A stretch of DNA of 44,711 nt from Bacteroidota bacterium (lineage in GTDB: Bacteria > Bacteroidota > Bacteroidia > Cytophagales > Cyclobacteriaceae): assembly GCA_018267195.1 (NCBI GenBank), contig JAFDYY010000027.1:1-44711 (forward strand), read 5' to 3'. Of the stretch, positions 26,089-34,443 are shown one piece after another (the stretch's first letter is position 1; every line of letters starts with the position of its first letter). Made by a program: the position numbers and the translations under genes. The notes under the pieces were generated by a model, which saw only the letters and a list, made by a program, of their open reading frames with translations, did no database searches and was not told where the DNA came from.

Positions 26089-26745
26089 ATGACCATTCAT
26101 AAAGAAGGCCGTACCCTTTTATTTGTTTTGCTGATTGTTTTCGTTGGCATTATTTGGGGGGCTGATTATTTCTTTCCGGAATCAGTAATCAGAACCATCA
26201 TTATTGCTACGGCTATACTTTTTTATTTACTCATTCTTCAATTTTTCAGAAGCCCTGTATTCGAGATTCCTAAAAACGAAAAGCAGGTGTTGGCTCCGGC
26301 CGATGGAAAAGTTGTAGTGATTGAAGAAGTGGAAGAAACTGAATATTTAAAGTCCAGGCGCAAGCAAATTTCTATTTTCATGTCTCCGGTAAATGTGCAT
26401 GTTAATCGCATGCCGGTAGCCGGAACCATTTCGTTTTGTAAGTATCACCCGGGAAAATATTTGGTAGCCTGGCATCCTAAGTCCAGTACTGAAAATGAAC
26501 GCACTACAGTCGTAGCCAAAATGAAAAACGGAACTGAAATTTTATTCCGCCAAATTGCCGGAGCACTGGCCCGCAGAATAAAATGGTATGTAAAAGAAGG
26601 GCAGGCCTTACAGCAAGGAGAAGAGTTTGGGTTTATTAAATTTGGTTCGCGCGTAGATCTTTATTTACCCTTAGATGCAAAGGTCCTGGTAAAAATAGGA
26701 GATGTAACGAAAGGCGGGCGCACCGCTATTGCTGAACTGACTTAG
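26089..26745 (+). CDS. psd: Phosphatidylserine decarboxylase family protein
   Basis: 218 residues; makes phosphatidylethanolamine from phosphatidylserine in the inner membrane. This is the short (PSD-B or archaetidylserine-decarboxylase-like) type. Two N-terminal membrane segments (about 10-27 and 33-52) are followed by the core with LAPADGKVVVIEE, MSPVNVHVNRMPVAG and the self-cleavage motif FIKFGSRVDLYLP. The Ser in GS becomes the pyruvoyl group. The 3' end overlaps the convergent GT87 gene by 20 bases. No phosphatidylserine synthase gene is in the window. Confidence 0.95.
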   Translation: MTIHKEGRTLLFVLLIVFVGIIWGADYFFPESVIRTIIIATAILFYLLILQFFRSPVFEIPKNEKQVLAPADGKVVVIEEVEETEYLKSRRKQISIFMSPVNVHVNRMPVAGTISFCKYHPGKYLVAWHPKSSTENERTTVVAKMKNGTEILFRQIAGALARRIKWYVKEGQALQQGEEFGFIKFGSRVDLYLPLDAKVLVKIGDVTKGGRTAIAELT

Positions 26746-27910
26746 CCTCAAAGACATTTTTAGGTACGAAAATAAATTCGTAGAGCATAACTCCGTAAAT
26801 CACCACGGGGGTTATTGCCTTTACCGAAAAGGCATCAAAATAATCTTGAATAAAATTAGGAAATAGGTCGGTAGTAGATAGTGAAGTCAATACCAGCGCA
26901 AGACAAGCAAGTACCATTCTGTTTTTTACCGTTAAAGAAGACGATACGCCCCATAATCCAATTCCAGCCATGGCAATAATAAAGGTGGGCGACTCAGCCT
27001 TGTGGTTAAACACAACCATCCATACCAATATAGAAGACAGCACCAGCAAGCGATAGCGGTACATGTTAAACATTCTCCATCGCACAAAGGGAATAACAAA
27101 ACACAATGCCCCAACCGCCAACGTTGCATTTTTAGAAACCCCGATACCCAACCAGGCTTTTAAACCACCCACCAGCGAAAGAGAATTAGGCACATAGTCG
27201 TTTTGCAAAGCCTGCCACCAACTTTGGTAATGCCCCATTAATAGTGATGGAGACGTTACCAGCAAAGGCAATAAACCAAGCACGAAAAGGATGCCGGCAG
27301 AATAGGCAGCCATTTTCCATCGCTGAGGATAGAGTAACCCTAATGCAAAAGCAAAAAAACCAAATAGCTTAATGTAGGCCGTCAGGGCAATGCCTAAACC
27401 GGCCCAGGCATATTTTTTATTTTCTGTTAGCGCGAAAGACCCTATAATGAGCCCGGCTATCAATCCATTGCTTTGTGCATTTTGCAAACTGGTAAGCAAT
27501 TCTACCAACACCAATAGCAGTATGGCATTTTTTTGTTTTAAACTTAACGATAGTGCCCGCACACCAAAATAAACAGCGAGCGCATTCAATATATTCCATA
27601 CTAAAAGACCCAACCCATCCGGAATAAAAATAAAAACCCCAAATAAAAATGCGCAAGTAGGACTGTATTTGTAGAGATCGTAATACTCTGCGGGGTAAGC
27701 TTTATACAAGTCGGCTCCTTCCTTTAAATGAACAAAGGATTGTTTAAAAATTAGATAGTTGTTGTAGTGTGTATAGAGCAGGGCTGTGTTATCAAATTTT
27801 TTTTCTCCGCCATAATATGCTTGTAGAGTGGCTATCGTGGCAGCCAATAGGTAGAGCACCAGCACCGGGTACTTTCCGTCTAAGAAAAAATCTTTTACTG
27901 TTTTATACAT
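26726..27910 (-). CDS. GT87-type (DUF2029) polyprenol-linked glycosyltransferase-like membrane protein
   Basis: 394 residues with about 9-10 hydrophobic segments. The first outer loop (about 70-90) carries DLYKAYPAEYYDLYKYSPTCAFLFG, in parts, similar to the DUF2029/GT87 mannosyl- and arabinofuranosyltransferase style. These enzymes use polyprenyl-phosphate sugars as donors and act on the periplasmic face. It is divergent, with 44 bases between starts, from a dolichol-phosphate-mannose-synthase-like gene that would make exactly such a donor, so a joint role is plausible. The shared gap holds an 8-bp inverted repeat. Membership in GT87 is from topology and one motif, so it is moderately sure. 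Confidence 0.75.
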   Translation of the reverse strand: MYKTVKDFFLDGKYPVLVLYLLAATIATLQAYYGGEKKFDNTALLYTHYNNYLIFKQSFVHLKEGADLYKAYPAEYYDLYKYSPTCAFLFGVFIFIPDGLGLLVWNILNALAVYFGVRALSLSLKQKNAILLLVLVELLTSLQNAQSNGLIAGLIIGSFALTENKKYAWAGLGIALTAYIKLFGFFAFALGLLYPQRWKMAAYSAGILFVLGLLPLLVTSPSLLMGHYQSWWQALQNDYVPNSLSLVGGLKAWLGIGVSKNATLAVGALCFVIPFVRWRMFNMYRYRLLVLSSILVWMVVFNHKAESPTFIIAMAGIGLWGVSSSLTVKNRMVLACLALVLTSLSTTDLFPNFIQDYFDAFSVKAITPVVIYGVMLYEFIFVPKNVFEAKSVQQ

Positions 27911-27923
27911 CGTTGTAATACAA

Positions 27924-27943
27924 AAATGATATTTTTATCATTT
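27924..27943. repeat. Inverted repeat in the divergent GT87/GT2 promoter region
   Basis: AAATGATA (27924-27931), TTTT, TATCATTT (27936-27943): perfect 8-bp arms in a 44-base gap between two divergent starts. It is AT-only except for one G/C pair, so chance is possible; a shared operator is the other reading. Confidence 0.35.
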
Positions 27944-27954
27944 AAAACCACACC

Positions 27955-28695
27955 GTGAATAACGCCCTCGTCATTATTCCTACCTACAATGAAAAAGAAA
28001 ACATTGTAGCGATTATCCGTGCGGTGATGGAGCAGCCAAAAGATTTTCATTTGCTCATTATAGACGATAACTCGCCCGATGGCACGGCCGCATTAATTAA
28101 AGAGCAGCAACTGGTTTTTAACACCCCTGCAGAAACGAAGCTGCATCTGTTACAACGAGCGGGAAAGTTGGGGCTGGGCACGGCTTATATTGAGGGCTTC
28201 CGGTTCGCGATTTCCCGCGGATACGATTATGTACTTGAGATGGATGCCGATTTTTCACATGATCCGCGCGACCTGAACCGGCTCTACTTGGCCTGCGCAG
28301 AAAATGGATTTGATCTGGCCGTAGGCTCACGGTATTCATCCGGAGTAAATGTGGTAAACTGGCCCATGAAGCGTGTCCTCCTCTCCTATTTTGCCAGCCG
28401 GTATGTACGCATCATTACGGGGATACCAATTCACGACACTACGGCCGGTTTCGTGTGCTACCGAAAATCCGTTTTAGAAAAAATACCGTTAAACAAAATT
28501 AAGTTTGTGGGGTATGCGTTTCAAATTGAAATGAAATTCTTAGCCTGGAAATATGGGTTTAAGATTACAGAAGTACCGATCATCTTTACCGACCGCACGT
28601 TGGGTCAATCAAAAATGTCGGTCGGGATTTTTAAAGAAGGATTTTTAGGGGTAATGCAGATGGAAGTGCGCAGTTGGTTTAAAAAATTCAAGTAG
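27955..28695 (+). CDS. Polyprenol-phosphate mannose/glucose synthase-like GT2
   Basis: 246 residues from a GTG at 27955. It matches the dolichol-phosphate mannosyltransferase type (DPM1-like): NNALVIIPTYNEKENI, LLIIDDNSPDGTAAL, then the donor motif EMDADFSHDP with the metal-binding DAD, and FRFAISRGYDYVLEM, in parts. It makes polyprenyl-phosphate sugar from a nucleotide sugar. It has no C-terminal transmembrane pair, unlike the larger GtrB type, so it is probably a peripheral membrane enzyme. Divergent partner GT87 could use its product. It is convergent with the permease gene, with 7 bases between. Confidence 0.92.
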   Translation: MNNALVIIPTYNEKENIVAIIRAVMEQPKDFHLLIIDDNSPDGTAALIKEQQLVFNTPAETKLHLLQRAGKLGLGTAYIEGFRFAISRGYDYVLEMDADFSHDPRDLNRLYLACAENGFDLAVGSRYSSGVNVVNWPMKRVLLSYFASRYVRIITGIPIHDTTAGFVCYRKSVLEKIPLNKIKFVGYAFQIEMKFLAWKYGFKITEVPIIFTDRTLGQSKMSVGIFKEGFLGVMQMEVRSWFKKFK

Positions 28696-28702
28696 CAGGG
28701 CA

Positions 28703-30070
28703 TCAATCAAACTTAATTGCCTGCACGGGTTGTATTCTCGAAATAAACCGGGCCGGGATAAACAGTACCGCAGAAACCACCGTAAACACAATCAAATTCA
28801 GCGTTAGAATGGTAACCCAACTCCATTCAATTGGCACATAACTCATATAGTAATCATGTGGGTTGAGTGTCAGCCAATGGAAGCGATCCTGTAAAAAACA
28901 AAACCCAATACCAATGACATTTCCATACAGCAGCCCTTTTGCTATAAGGTTCATGCCATGATAAATAAAAATGGATCGGATCAATTTATTTTGTGCCCCC
29001 ATCGCTTTGAGCAGTCCTACCATGGGTGTGCGCTCCATCACTAAAATTAAAATAACCGAAATCATATTGACGCTGATTACAATGAGGATAATGGCCAGCA
29101 AGATGCGCACCTGCCGTTTTACCAAGTCGAGCCACTCAAATACCTGAATGAATTTATCGCGTACGGTTTCAATGTTAAGATCATAATCCATGGATTCGCC
29201 AATCTGGCGCTGGGCTTCATCTAAAGCGGCCCGGTCGTGATCGAATTTATAATTCCAGATGGCCGAAACCGTTTTTATAAATTTATTTTTTTCTTCGGGG
29301 TTGTCTAAAATCCGTTCATGGATAGCGATGGAGTAATTAGCCATCTCGGTTTTCCATAATTGAAAATCTGAATAGTGGGTAAGATCGATCTGTACTTCCA
29401 ATCCACCTGCTTCATAGGGTTTCCAATTATTTAATTGCTGCACCAGCCGGAGATCGCCTAAAATTACTTTACTATCAAAGTAATCAGACAAATTGGTTTC
29501 GTATATACCTGCAATTTTCAGTTTACGATATCGCGGAGGGTTTTGAAAAAAATGAATGATCAGGTAATCGCCCACCTTAGCCCTGATTTTATTGGCTATG
29601 GTACGGCTTATCACAATCTCTTTTGAATACCCCGAATCAGGGAATGAAATAAACTTCCCTTCTACTAAATTTTCATGAAAAGAGTTGCGATCAAAACTTT
29701 TTCCCACTCCTTTAAAAACAATACCCAACACTTCGTTATCCGTTTTTATCAGCCCGGCTTTGTGGCTATATTCCTGCACGTGTTTAATGAACGGAAATTT
29801 CTCCGAATGTTGATACAAATCAATACGGTAATCGAACGGTTGCTCGGCCACCGCATTATTCATTGTAAATTTGGTAATGAGCAGATGATGGGTAAAACTG
29901 TACATTTTTTCTTTTACGCCCGTCTGGAAACCCTGCATAATTAAAAACGAGGCGATAGCGGCCGATAACCCGATGGTAATGGTGGCTACCGCTACTTTAT
30001 GAATGGTAGCCGAGAAACTGCCGGGGTTAGCGGTGCGTACTCTTTTCGAGAGGAAATACGAAATGTTCAA
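28703..30070 (-). CDS. FtsX/LolE-like ABC transporter permease
   Basis: About 455 residues from a TTG at 30070 (LNISYFLSKRV), which matches the usual MN.S.FI.KR start of this family. The frame is open to an ATG at 30121, but this would overlap the namZ start on the other strand. A TTATTTTG box with a TTTG 22 bases upstream on the minus strand also places transcription below it. The topology is one helix near the N-terminus (about 30-55), a large periplasmic domain, and three C-terminal helices in the FtsX fold (from LLAIILIVISVNMISVILIL, in parts). The C-terminal end ARFISRIQPVQAIKFD fits the LolC/LolE group that extracts lipoproteins, with an ABC ATPase encoded elsewhere. No LolD-type ATPase is in the window. 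Confidence 0.88.
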   Translation of the reverse strand: MNISYFLSKRVRTANPGSFSATIHKVAVATITIGLSAAIASFLIMQGFQTGVKEKMYSFTHHLLITKFTMNNAVAEQPFDYRIDLYQHSEKFPFIKHVQEYSHKAGLIKTDNEVLGIVFKGVGKSFDRNSFHENLVEGKFISFPDSGYSKEIVISRTIANKIRAKVGDYLIIHFFQNPPRYRKLKIAGIYETNLSDYFDSKVILGDLRLVQQLNNWKPYEAGGLEVQIDLTHYSDFQLWKTEMANYSIAIHERILDNPEEKNKFIKTVSAIWNYKFDHDRAALDEAQRQIGESMDYDLNIETVRDKFIQVFEWLDLVKRQVRILLAIILIVISVNMISVILILVMERTPMVGLLKAMGAQNKLIRSIFIYHGMNLIAKGLLYGNVIGIGFCFLQDRFHWLTLNPHDYYMSYVPIEWSWVTILTLNLIVFTVVSAVLFIPARFISRIQPVQAIKFD

Positions 30071-30110
30071 GTGCGATGCGTTACCTTGCAAAATAAAGAA
30101 AATGTGCCAA

Positions 30111-31268
30111 ATGAATTTCAAAAAAATATTCCGGGCATGGGTTCCCCTTCTTTTTTTAGGGGTTCAAATTTCTTCTGCCCAAAAAATCATGACCGGTGCC
30201 GAACAGATAGATGTACTCCTCCCCCTGATTAAAGGGAAAAACATAGCCCTGATGGTAAACCAAACTTCAGTGGTGGGCTCCGTTCATTTGGTCGATACTT
30301 TGTTGCGAGCCGGCCTGTCCATAAAAAAAATATTTTCGGCCGAGCATGGGTTTCGCGGTACGGCCGATGCCGGTGAAACCGTGGGCAATTCCGTTGACAA
30401 AGCTACGGGCATACCCATTGTGTCGCTGTACGGAAAAAATAAAAAACCAACCCCTGAAGAATTAAAAGAGGTGGATGTTGTGATCTTCGATATACAAGAT
30501 GTGGGCACACGGTTTTTTACGTACATCAGCTCCATGCACTACCTGATGGAGGGCTGTGCGGAGAACGGCAAAAAAATAATCATTCTCGATCGTCCCAACC
30601 CCAACGGGCATTATATAGATGGCCCCGTGCTCGATCGGTCTCTAAAATCTTTTGTGGGCATGCACCCCATACCGGTTGTACACGGACTCACCGTAGGCGA
30701 ATTAGCACAAATGATTAATGGCGAAGGCTGGCTGGCTAACGGAAAAAAGTGCGACCTCACCGTAGTCATAATGAAAAACTACCATCACCAAAAAAAATAT
30801 TCGCTGCCGATAAAACCCTCGCCCAACCTACCAAACGATCATGCCATTGCCCTTTACCCTTCACTGTGTTTTTTTGAAGGAACCGTATTGAGCGTAGGCC
30901 GGGGCACGAAAGCACCTTTTGAAATGGTGGGCAGCCCCAACCTAAAAAACCAACCTTTTCAGTTTAAACCCGAAAACATAGAGGGAATGGCTAAGAATCC
31001 GATGTATAAAGATCAAATTTGTTATGGTATAGACCTGCACAATGCCCAGACGGGCAACCAGATTGAGCTGAAGTACCTGCTCCAATTTTACCGGGAATAT
31101 CCCGAGAAAGAAAAATTTTTCAACACCTACTTTAATACGTTGGCCGGCAACCGGATGCTGCAAGAACAGATCAAACAAGGCTTAAGCGAAGACGATATCC
31201 GCAAAAGCTGGCAGAAAGAATTGAACGCTTACAAGAAGCTGCGAAAAAAATATTTGTTGTATCCATGA
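30111..31268 (+). CDS. DUF1343 (NamZ-type) exo-beta-N-acetylmuramidase
   Basis: 385 residues from the ATG at 30111, which opens a signal peptide ending QISSAQ. The frame is open 36 codons further up, but that part is antisense to the permease start. The family motifs are KKIFSAEHGFRGTADAGE and VVIFDIQDVGTRFFTYISSMHY (both in parts), then LDRPNPNGHYIDGPVLD, as in DUF1343/PF07075. NamZ removes terminal MurNAc from peptidoglycan fragments; experimentally shown for Bacteroidota relatives such as that of Tannerella forsythia. Here it probably serves cell wall recycling, acting in the periplasm. It overlaps nth by 4 bases and starts the namZ-nth-fmt unit. Confidence 0.9.
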   Translation: MNFKKIFRAWVPLLFLGVQISSAQKIMTGAEQIDVLLPLIKGKNIALMVNQTSVVGSVHLVDTLLRAGLSIKKIFSAEHGFRGTADAGETVGNSVDKATGIPIVSLYGKNKKPTPEELKEVDVVIFDIQDVGTRFFTYISSMHYLMEGCAENGKKIIILDRPNPNGHYIDGPVLDRSLKSFVGMHPIPVVHGLTVGELAQMINGEGWLANGKKCDLTVVIMKNYHHQKKYSLPIKPSPNLPNDHAIALYPSLCFFEGTVLSVGRGTKAPFEMVGSPNLKNQPFQFKPENIEGMAKNPMYKDQICYGIDLHNAQTGNQIELKYLLQFYREYPEKEKFFNTYFNTLAGNRMLQEQIKQGLSEDDIRKSWQKELNAYKKLRKKYLLYP

Positions 31269-31903
31269 CCAAACAAGAGAAAGTTACCGACATACTCCGC
31301 CTGCTCAACCGATATTTTCCTAAACCGGAAATACCCCTTCATCACCAAGACGCCTACACTTTATTGATTTCTGTTTTACTCTCCGCCCAATGTACAGATG
31401 AGCGGGTAAATAAAACTACGCCTCACCTTTTTAAGCAGGCCGACAACCCCTTTGATATGATGAAGTTATCGGTTGATGAAATTCGCGAGATTATCAAACC
31501 TTGCGGGCTATCGCCCATGAAATCAAAAGGGATTGCCGGCTTATCAAAAATTATAGTAGAAAAACATAACGGAAAAGTTCCTTCCACTTTTGAAGAGCTG
31601 GAAGCTCTACCATCGGTGGGGCACAAAACGGCTTCGGTGGTTATGGCACAGTGGTTTGGTGTGCCGGCTTTCCCGGTAGATACACACATTCACCGGCTGG
31701 CCTATCGGTGGGGGCTTTCCAACGGAAAAAATGTAGAACAAACCGAAAAAGATTTGAAACGTTTGATCCCGATGGAAAAATGGAACCGGGTGCATCTCCA
31801 AATTATTTATTTTGGCCGCAGCTATTGCCCGGCCCGTGGCCATGTGTGGAGCGAGTGTCCCATCTGCAAAAAGTATATGCGAAAAGAATTGAGAAACGGA
31901 TGA
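31265..31903 (+). CDS. nth: Endonuclease III-type DNA glycosylase, Fe-S ligands incomplete
   Basis: 212 residues; removes oxidised pyrimidines and nicks the abasic site. The helix-hairpin-helix LPSVGHKTA has catalytic Lys121, and FPVDTHIHR has Asp139. The usual C-terminal [4Fe-4S] site of Nth, C-x6-C-x2-C-x5-C, is here C188-x9-C198-x2-C201 with no fourth Cys, and the last 11 residues hold none. So the cluster is absent, altered, or ligated by another residue. The start ATG overlaps the namZ stop by 4 bases, and its TGA overlaps the fmt ATG by 4. Confidence 0.93.
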   Translation: MTKQEKVTDILRLLNRYFPKPEIPLHHQDAYTLLISVLLSAQCTDERVNKTTPHLFKQADNPFDMMKLSVDEIREIIKPCGLSPMKSKGIAGLSKIIVEKHNGKVPSTFEELEALPSVGHKTASVVMAQWFGVPAFPVDTHIHRLAYRWGLSNGKNVEQTEKDLKRLIPMEKWNRVHLQIIYFGRSYCPARGHVWSECPICKKYMRKELRNG

Positions 31904-32823
31904 ACAAAGTAAGAATTGTATTTATGGGCACCCCTGAATTTGCCGTGCCCAGTTTAGAAGCCCTGATCGAAAACAAAATGGATGTGGCGGCCGTGGTTAC
32001 TGCGCCTGATAAACCACAAGGACGCGGCCAAAAATTGTCGGCCTCGCCTGTAAAAGAATGTGCCGTAAAACACGGCCTGCCGGTGCTACAACCTACCCAC
32101 CTGAAAGCACCCGAGTTTATTGCTGAGTTAAAAAGTTACCATGCCAATTTGCAAATTGTGGTGGCCTTTCGCATGTTGCCCGAAGTGGTTTGGGCCATGC
32201 CCTCGCTGGGCACCTTCAACCTACACGCCTCCCTCCTGCCGCAATACCGCGGGGCAGCTCCTATTCATTGGGCCATCATCAACGGGGAAAAAGAAACCGG
32301 AGTAACCACCTTTTTTTTAAAGCAGGAAATAGATACGGGGCACATTATCTTTCAGGAAAAAGAAACCATCTACCCGGACGATGACACCGGGAGTTTATAC
32401 AACCGACTGATGATGAAGGGAGCCAAGCTTGTTATTAAAACAGTAAAGGCTATAGAAGAAGGAGATTATCCATCCGTTCCGCAAAAGGAAACGACTGTCG
32501 TTAAACCTGCGCCTAAAATTTTTAAAGAAACAGGTGAAATCAACTGGCACCAACCCAGTGAAGTCATTCGCAATTTTGTGCGAGGGTTAAGCCCTTACCC
32601 CGCTGCCTGGAGTAACCTGAACGGAAAAAATTTTAAAATATACAAAGTGATGCCCGTTAGCCATGCCTCATCAACTATTAATGGTGGCTCATTGGAAACC
32701 GACAATAAAACATTTCTCCATATAAAAACCCAAGACGGATGGGTTGCCATTCTTGAATTTCAACCCGAAGGAAAAAAACGGATGACGGTGGAAGAATTTT
32801 TCAGAGGGAACAAAATAAATTAG
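31900..32823 (+). CDS. fmt: Methionyl-tRNA formyltransferase
   Basis: 307 residues from the ATG at 31900; formylates the initiator Met-tRNA using 10-formyl-tetrahydrofolate. The catalytic domain has RIVFMGTPEFAVPSL, APDKPQGRGQKL, and NLHASLLPQYRGAAPI with the catalytic Asn and His. The C-terminal OB-fold tRNA-binding part starts at about residue 208. The frame is open further upstream to 31651, but that part lies inside nth in another frame and is not family-like. It overlaps the nth stop by 4 bases (ATGA), so it is coupled; 14 bases from the convergent MATE gene. Confidence 0.97.
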   Translation: MNKVRIVFMGTPEFAVPSLEALIENKMDVAAVVTAPDKPQGRGQKLSASPVKECAVKHGLPVLQPTHLKAPEFIAELKSYHANLQIVVAFRMLPEVVWAMPSLGTFNLHASLLPQYRGAAPIHWAIINGEKETGVTTFFLKQEIDTGHIIFQEKETIYPDDDTGSLYNRLMMKGAKLVIKTVKAIEEGDYPSVPQKETTVVKPAPKIFKETGEINWHQPSEVIRNFVRGLSPYPAAWSNLNGKNFKIYKVMPVSHASSTINGGSLETDNKTFLHIKTQDGWVAILEFQPEGKKRMTVEEFFRGNKIN

Positions 32824-32837
32824 ATCGCTCCGGAGAG

Positions 32838-34244
32838 TTAGACTTTTACTGTTTTCCACCGGCCCATCCTAAAAAGCATAATCCCCGCCACGGCAATAGC
32901 CGACTCCGCAATGGCAATGGCGGCATATACTCCTTTCGGCCCAAGGTTAAACTGCATGGCCAACAGATAGGCCAACGGAATTTGAAAACACCAAAACCCA
33001 AACAGGTTAAGTAAGGTAGGTGTCTTCGTATCGCCCGCTCCGTTAAAAGATTGAGTAATGACCATACCATATCCATAAAACAAATACCCCAGCGCTACAA
33101 TCTGCAAGCATTGTGTGCCATACTCCACCACCTCGCTGTCGGATGTAAAGAATTGTAAAATTGGAGCGGACCAAAACAAAAAAAGCAACATAATCAGCCC
33201 CAGAAAAATCGTATTATAAAGTCCTGTTTTCCAAACCGATTTCTCTGCGCGCTCCGGTTGGCCGGCACCTAAATTTTGTCCCACTAAGGTAGCGGCTGCG
33301 TTGGCCATTCCCCACGAGGGCAAAATAGTAAACACGACTACGCGCAGTGCTATGGTGTACCCGGCTATGGCCACACTTCCAAAGTGCGAAATAATACGGG
33401 CTAAAAAAACCCAACTGGCCGAAGAAATTAAAAACTGACCCGTGCCACCGGCCGATACTTCAATTACTTGTTTAATAATTTTCCAATCTATTTTAAAATT
33501 TTGAATGGTAAGTTTTACAATGCTTTTGCCTGAAAACAAATAATACAATTGTATAAGCACGCCCACCCCACGACCGATGTTGGTCGAGATAGCAGCTCCT
33601 TCCACACCCCATGCCGGGATTGGCCCCAACCCGAAAATTAAAATCGGATCGAGCACCATATTAAACAAATTGGCGATCCACAACACACGCATAGCAATGG
33701 CTGCGTTTCCGGCTCCCCGAAAAATGCCGTTGATGAGAAATAACATCATAATGGTTATGTTGCCGGTCAGCATCCAACGTGTAAACCCAGATCCGGTAGC
33801 TACTACTTTTTCTGATGCCCCCATCAGGCGAAGCAAATCATTGTAAAAAAATATTCCAGCTAAAGAAATCAGCATAGAAAATACAACTCCCACCATAATT
33901 GCCTGCATCCCAGCGGTGGCAGCTGCTTCGTTGTTTTTCTCGCCTACTCTTCGTGCTACCAATGCGGTGGCTCCCATGCTAATACCCCACGCAATAGAAT
34001 ATACTATAGCCAGTAATGACTCGGTCAATCCAATAACGGCTACCGCATCGCTGCTGTTTAGCCGGCTTACAAAAAATATATCGACCACAGCAAAGACCGA
34101 TTCCATTGCCATCTCTAAAATCATAGGAACCGATAACAAAAAGATAGCCCGGTTAATGCTGCCTTCCGTAAAATTTTGTTCATCGCCTTTTACCGCGATT
34201 ACAAACAATTGATACAATGATTTGATACGAGAGAAAAAACTCAT
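32838..34244 (-). CDS. MATE family efflux transporter
   Basis: 468 residues with 12 predicted membrane helices in two similar halves. The N-terminal part has NRAIFLLSVPMILEMAMESVFAVVDIFFVSRL, in parts, with the P.I.E motif of NorM-type MATE exporters. MATE proteins use H+ or Na+ gradients to export drugs and other cationic compounds; the cargo is unknown here. It is divergent from the GT2 gene; the 199-base gap carries two tandem hairpins (34292-34336). Confidence 0.94.
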   Translation of the reverse strand: MSFFSRIKSLYQLFVIAVKGDEQNFTEGSINRAIFLLSVPMILEMAMESVFAVVDIFFVSRLNSSDAVAVIGLTESLLAIVYSIAWGISMGATALVARRVGEKNNEAAATAGMQAIMVGVVFSMLISLAGIFFYNDLLRLMGASEKVVATGSGFTRWMLTGNITIMMLFLINGIFRGAGNAAIAMRVLWIANLFNMVLDPILIFGLGPIPAWGVEGAAISTNIGRGVGVLIQLYYLFSGKSIVKLTIQNFKIDWKIIKQVIEVSAGGTGQFLISSASWVFLARIISHFGSVAIAGYTIALRVVVFTILPSWGMANAAATLVGQNLGAGQPERAEKSVWKTGLYNTIFLGLIMLLFLFWSAPILQFFTSDSEVVEYGTQCLQIVALGYLFYGYGMVITQSFNGAGDTKTPTLLNLFGFWCFQIPLAYLLAMQFNLGPKGVYAAIAIAESAIAVAGIMLFRMGRWKTVKV

Positions 34245-34291
34245 GATTGAAACTGATTAAATGGTAAATAAAAAATTGATACCCCCTATTC

Positions 34292-34336
34292 CTTTGGGCG
34301 AGCCAAAGAAAACCAAACCTCACAGAGACGGTTTGG
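34292..34336. repeat. Two tandem hairpins in the MATE/GT2 intergenic region
   Basis: CTTTGG (34292-34297) with CCAAAG (34303-34308), loop 5; and CCAAACC (34313-34319) with GGTTTGG (34330-34336), loop 10. They lie 48-92 bases upstream of the MATE ATG on the minus strand. The minus-strand second hairpin is followed by TTTTCTTT, so it could be an attenuator in a MATE leader, or a remnant of a repeat element. Confidence 0.35.
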
Positions 34337-34411
34337 AATTAAGCCATCAGTTTCATAGGCAACAAGGATTGAAAACGAAAGTAACACTTTTTTACTTCGT
34401 TGCCCAACCTT

Positions 34412-34419
34412 TACCTTTG
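34412..34419 (+). promoter_or_regulatory. -7 box (TACCTTTG) of the GT2 gene
   Basis: Exact TAnnTTTG 25 bases upstream of the TTG at 34444. It falls inside the upstream extension of the open frame (to 34261), so that extension would not be transcribed from this promoter. Confidence 0.5.
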
Positions 34420-34443
34420 TCCCCAATTTTAAACGGCATCAGT

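Noticed and set aside
26726..26745. 20-base convergent overlap of psd and GT87 ends
   Set aside because: Both stops are real and such overlaps are ordinary; no RNA-level function is indicated.
31651..31899. 83-codon extension of fmt
   Set aside because: It lies inside nth in another frame and has no formyltransferase homology; MNKVRIVFMGTPEFAVPS is the family start.
34261..34443. 61-codon N-terminal extension of the GT2 protein
   Set aside because: It has no glycosyltransferase pattern, contains two hairpins and a perfect -7 box; TTG 34444 is preferred, although other evidence is lacking.
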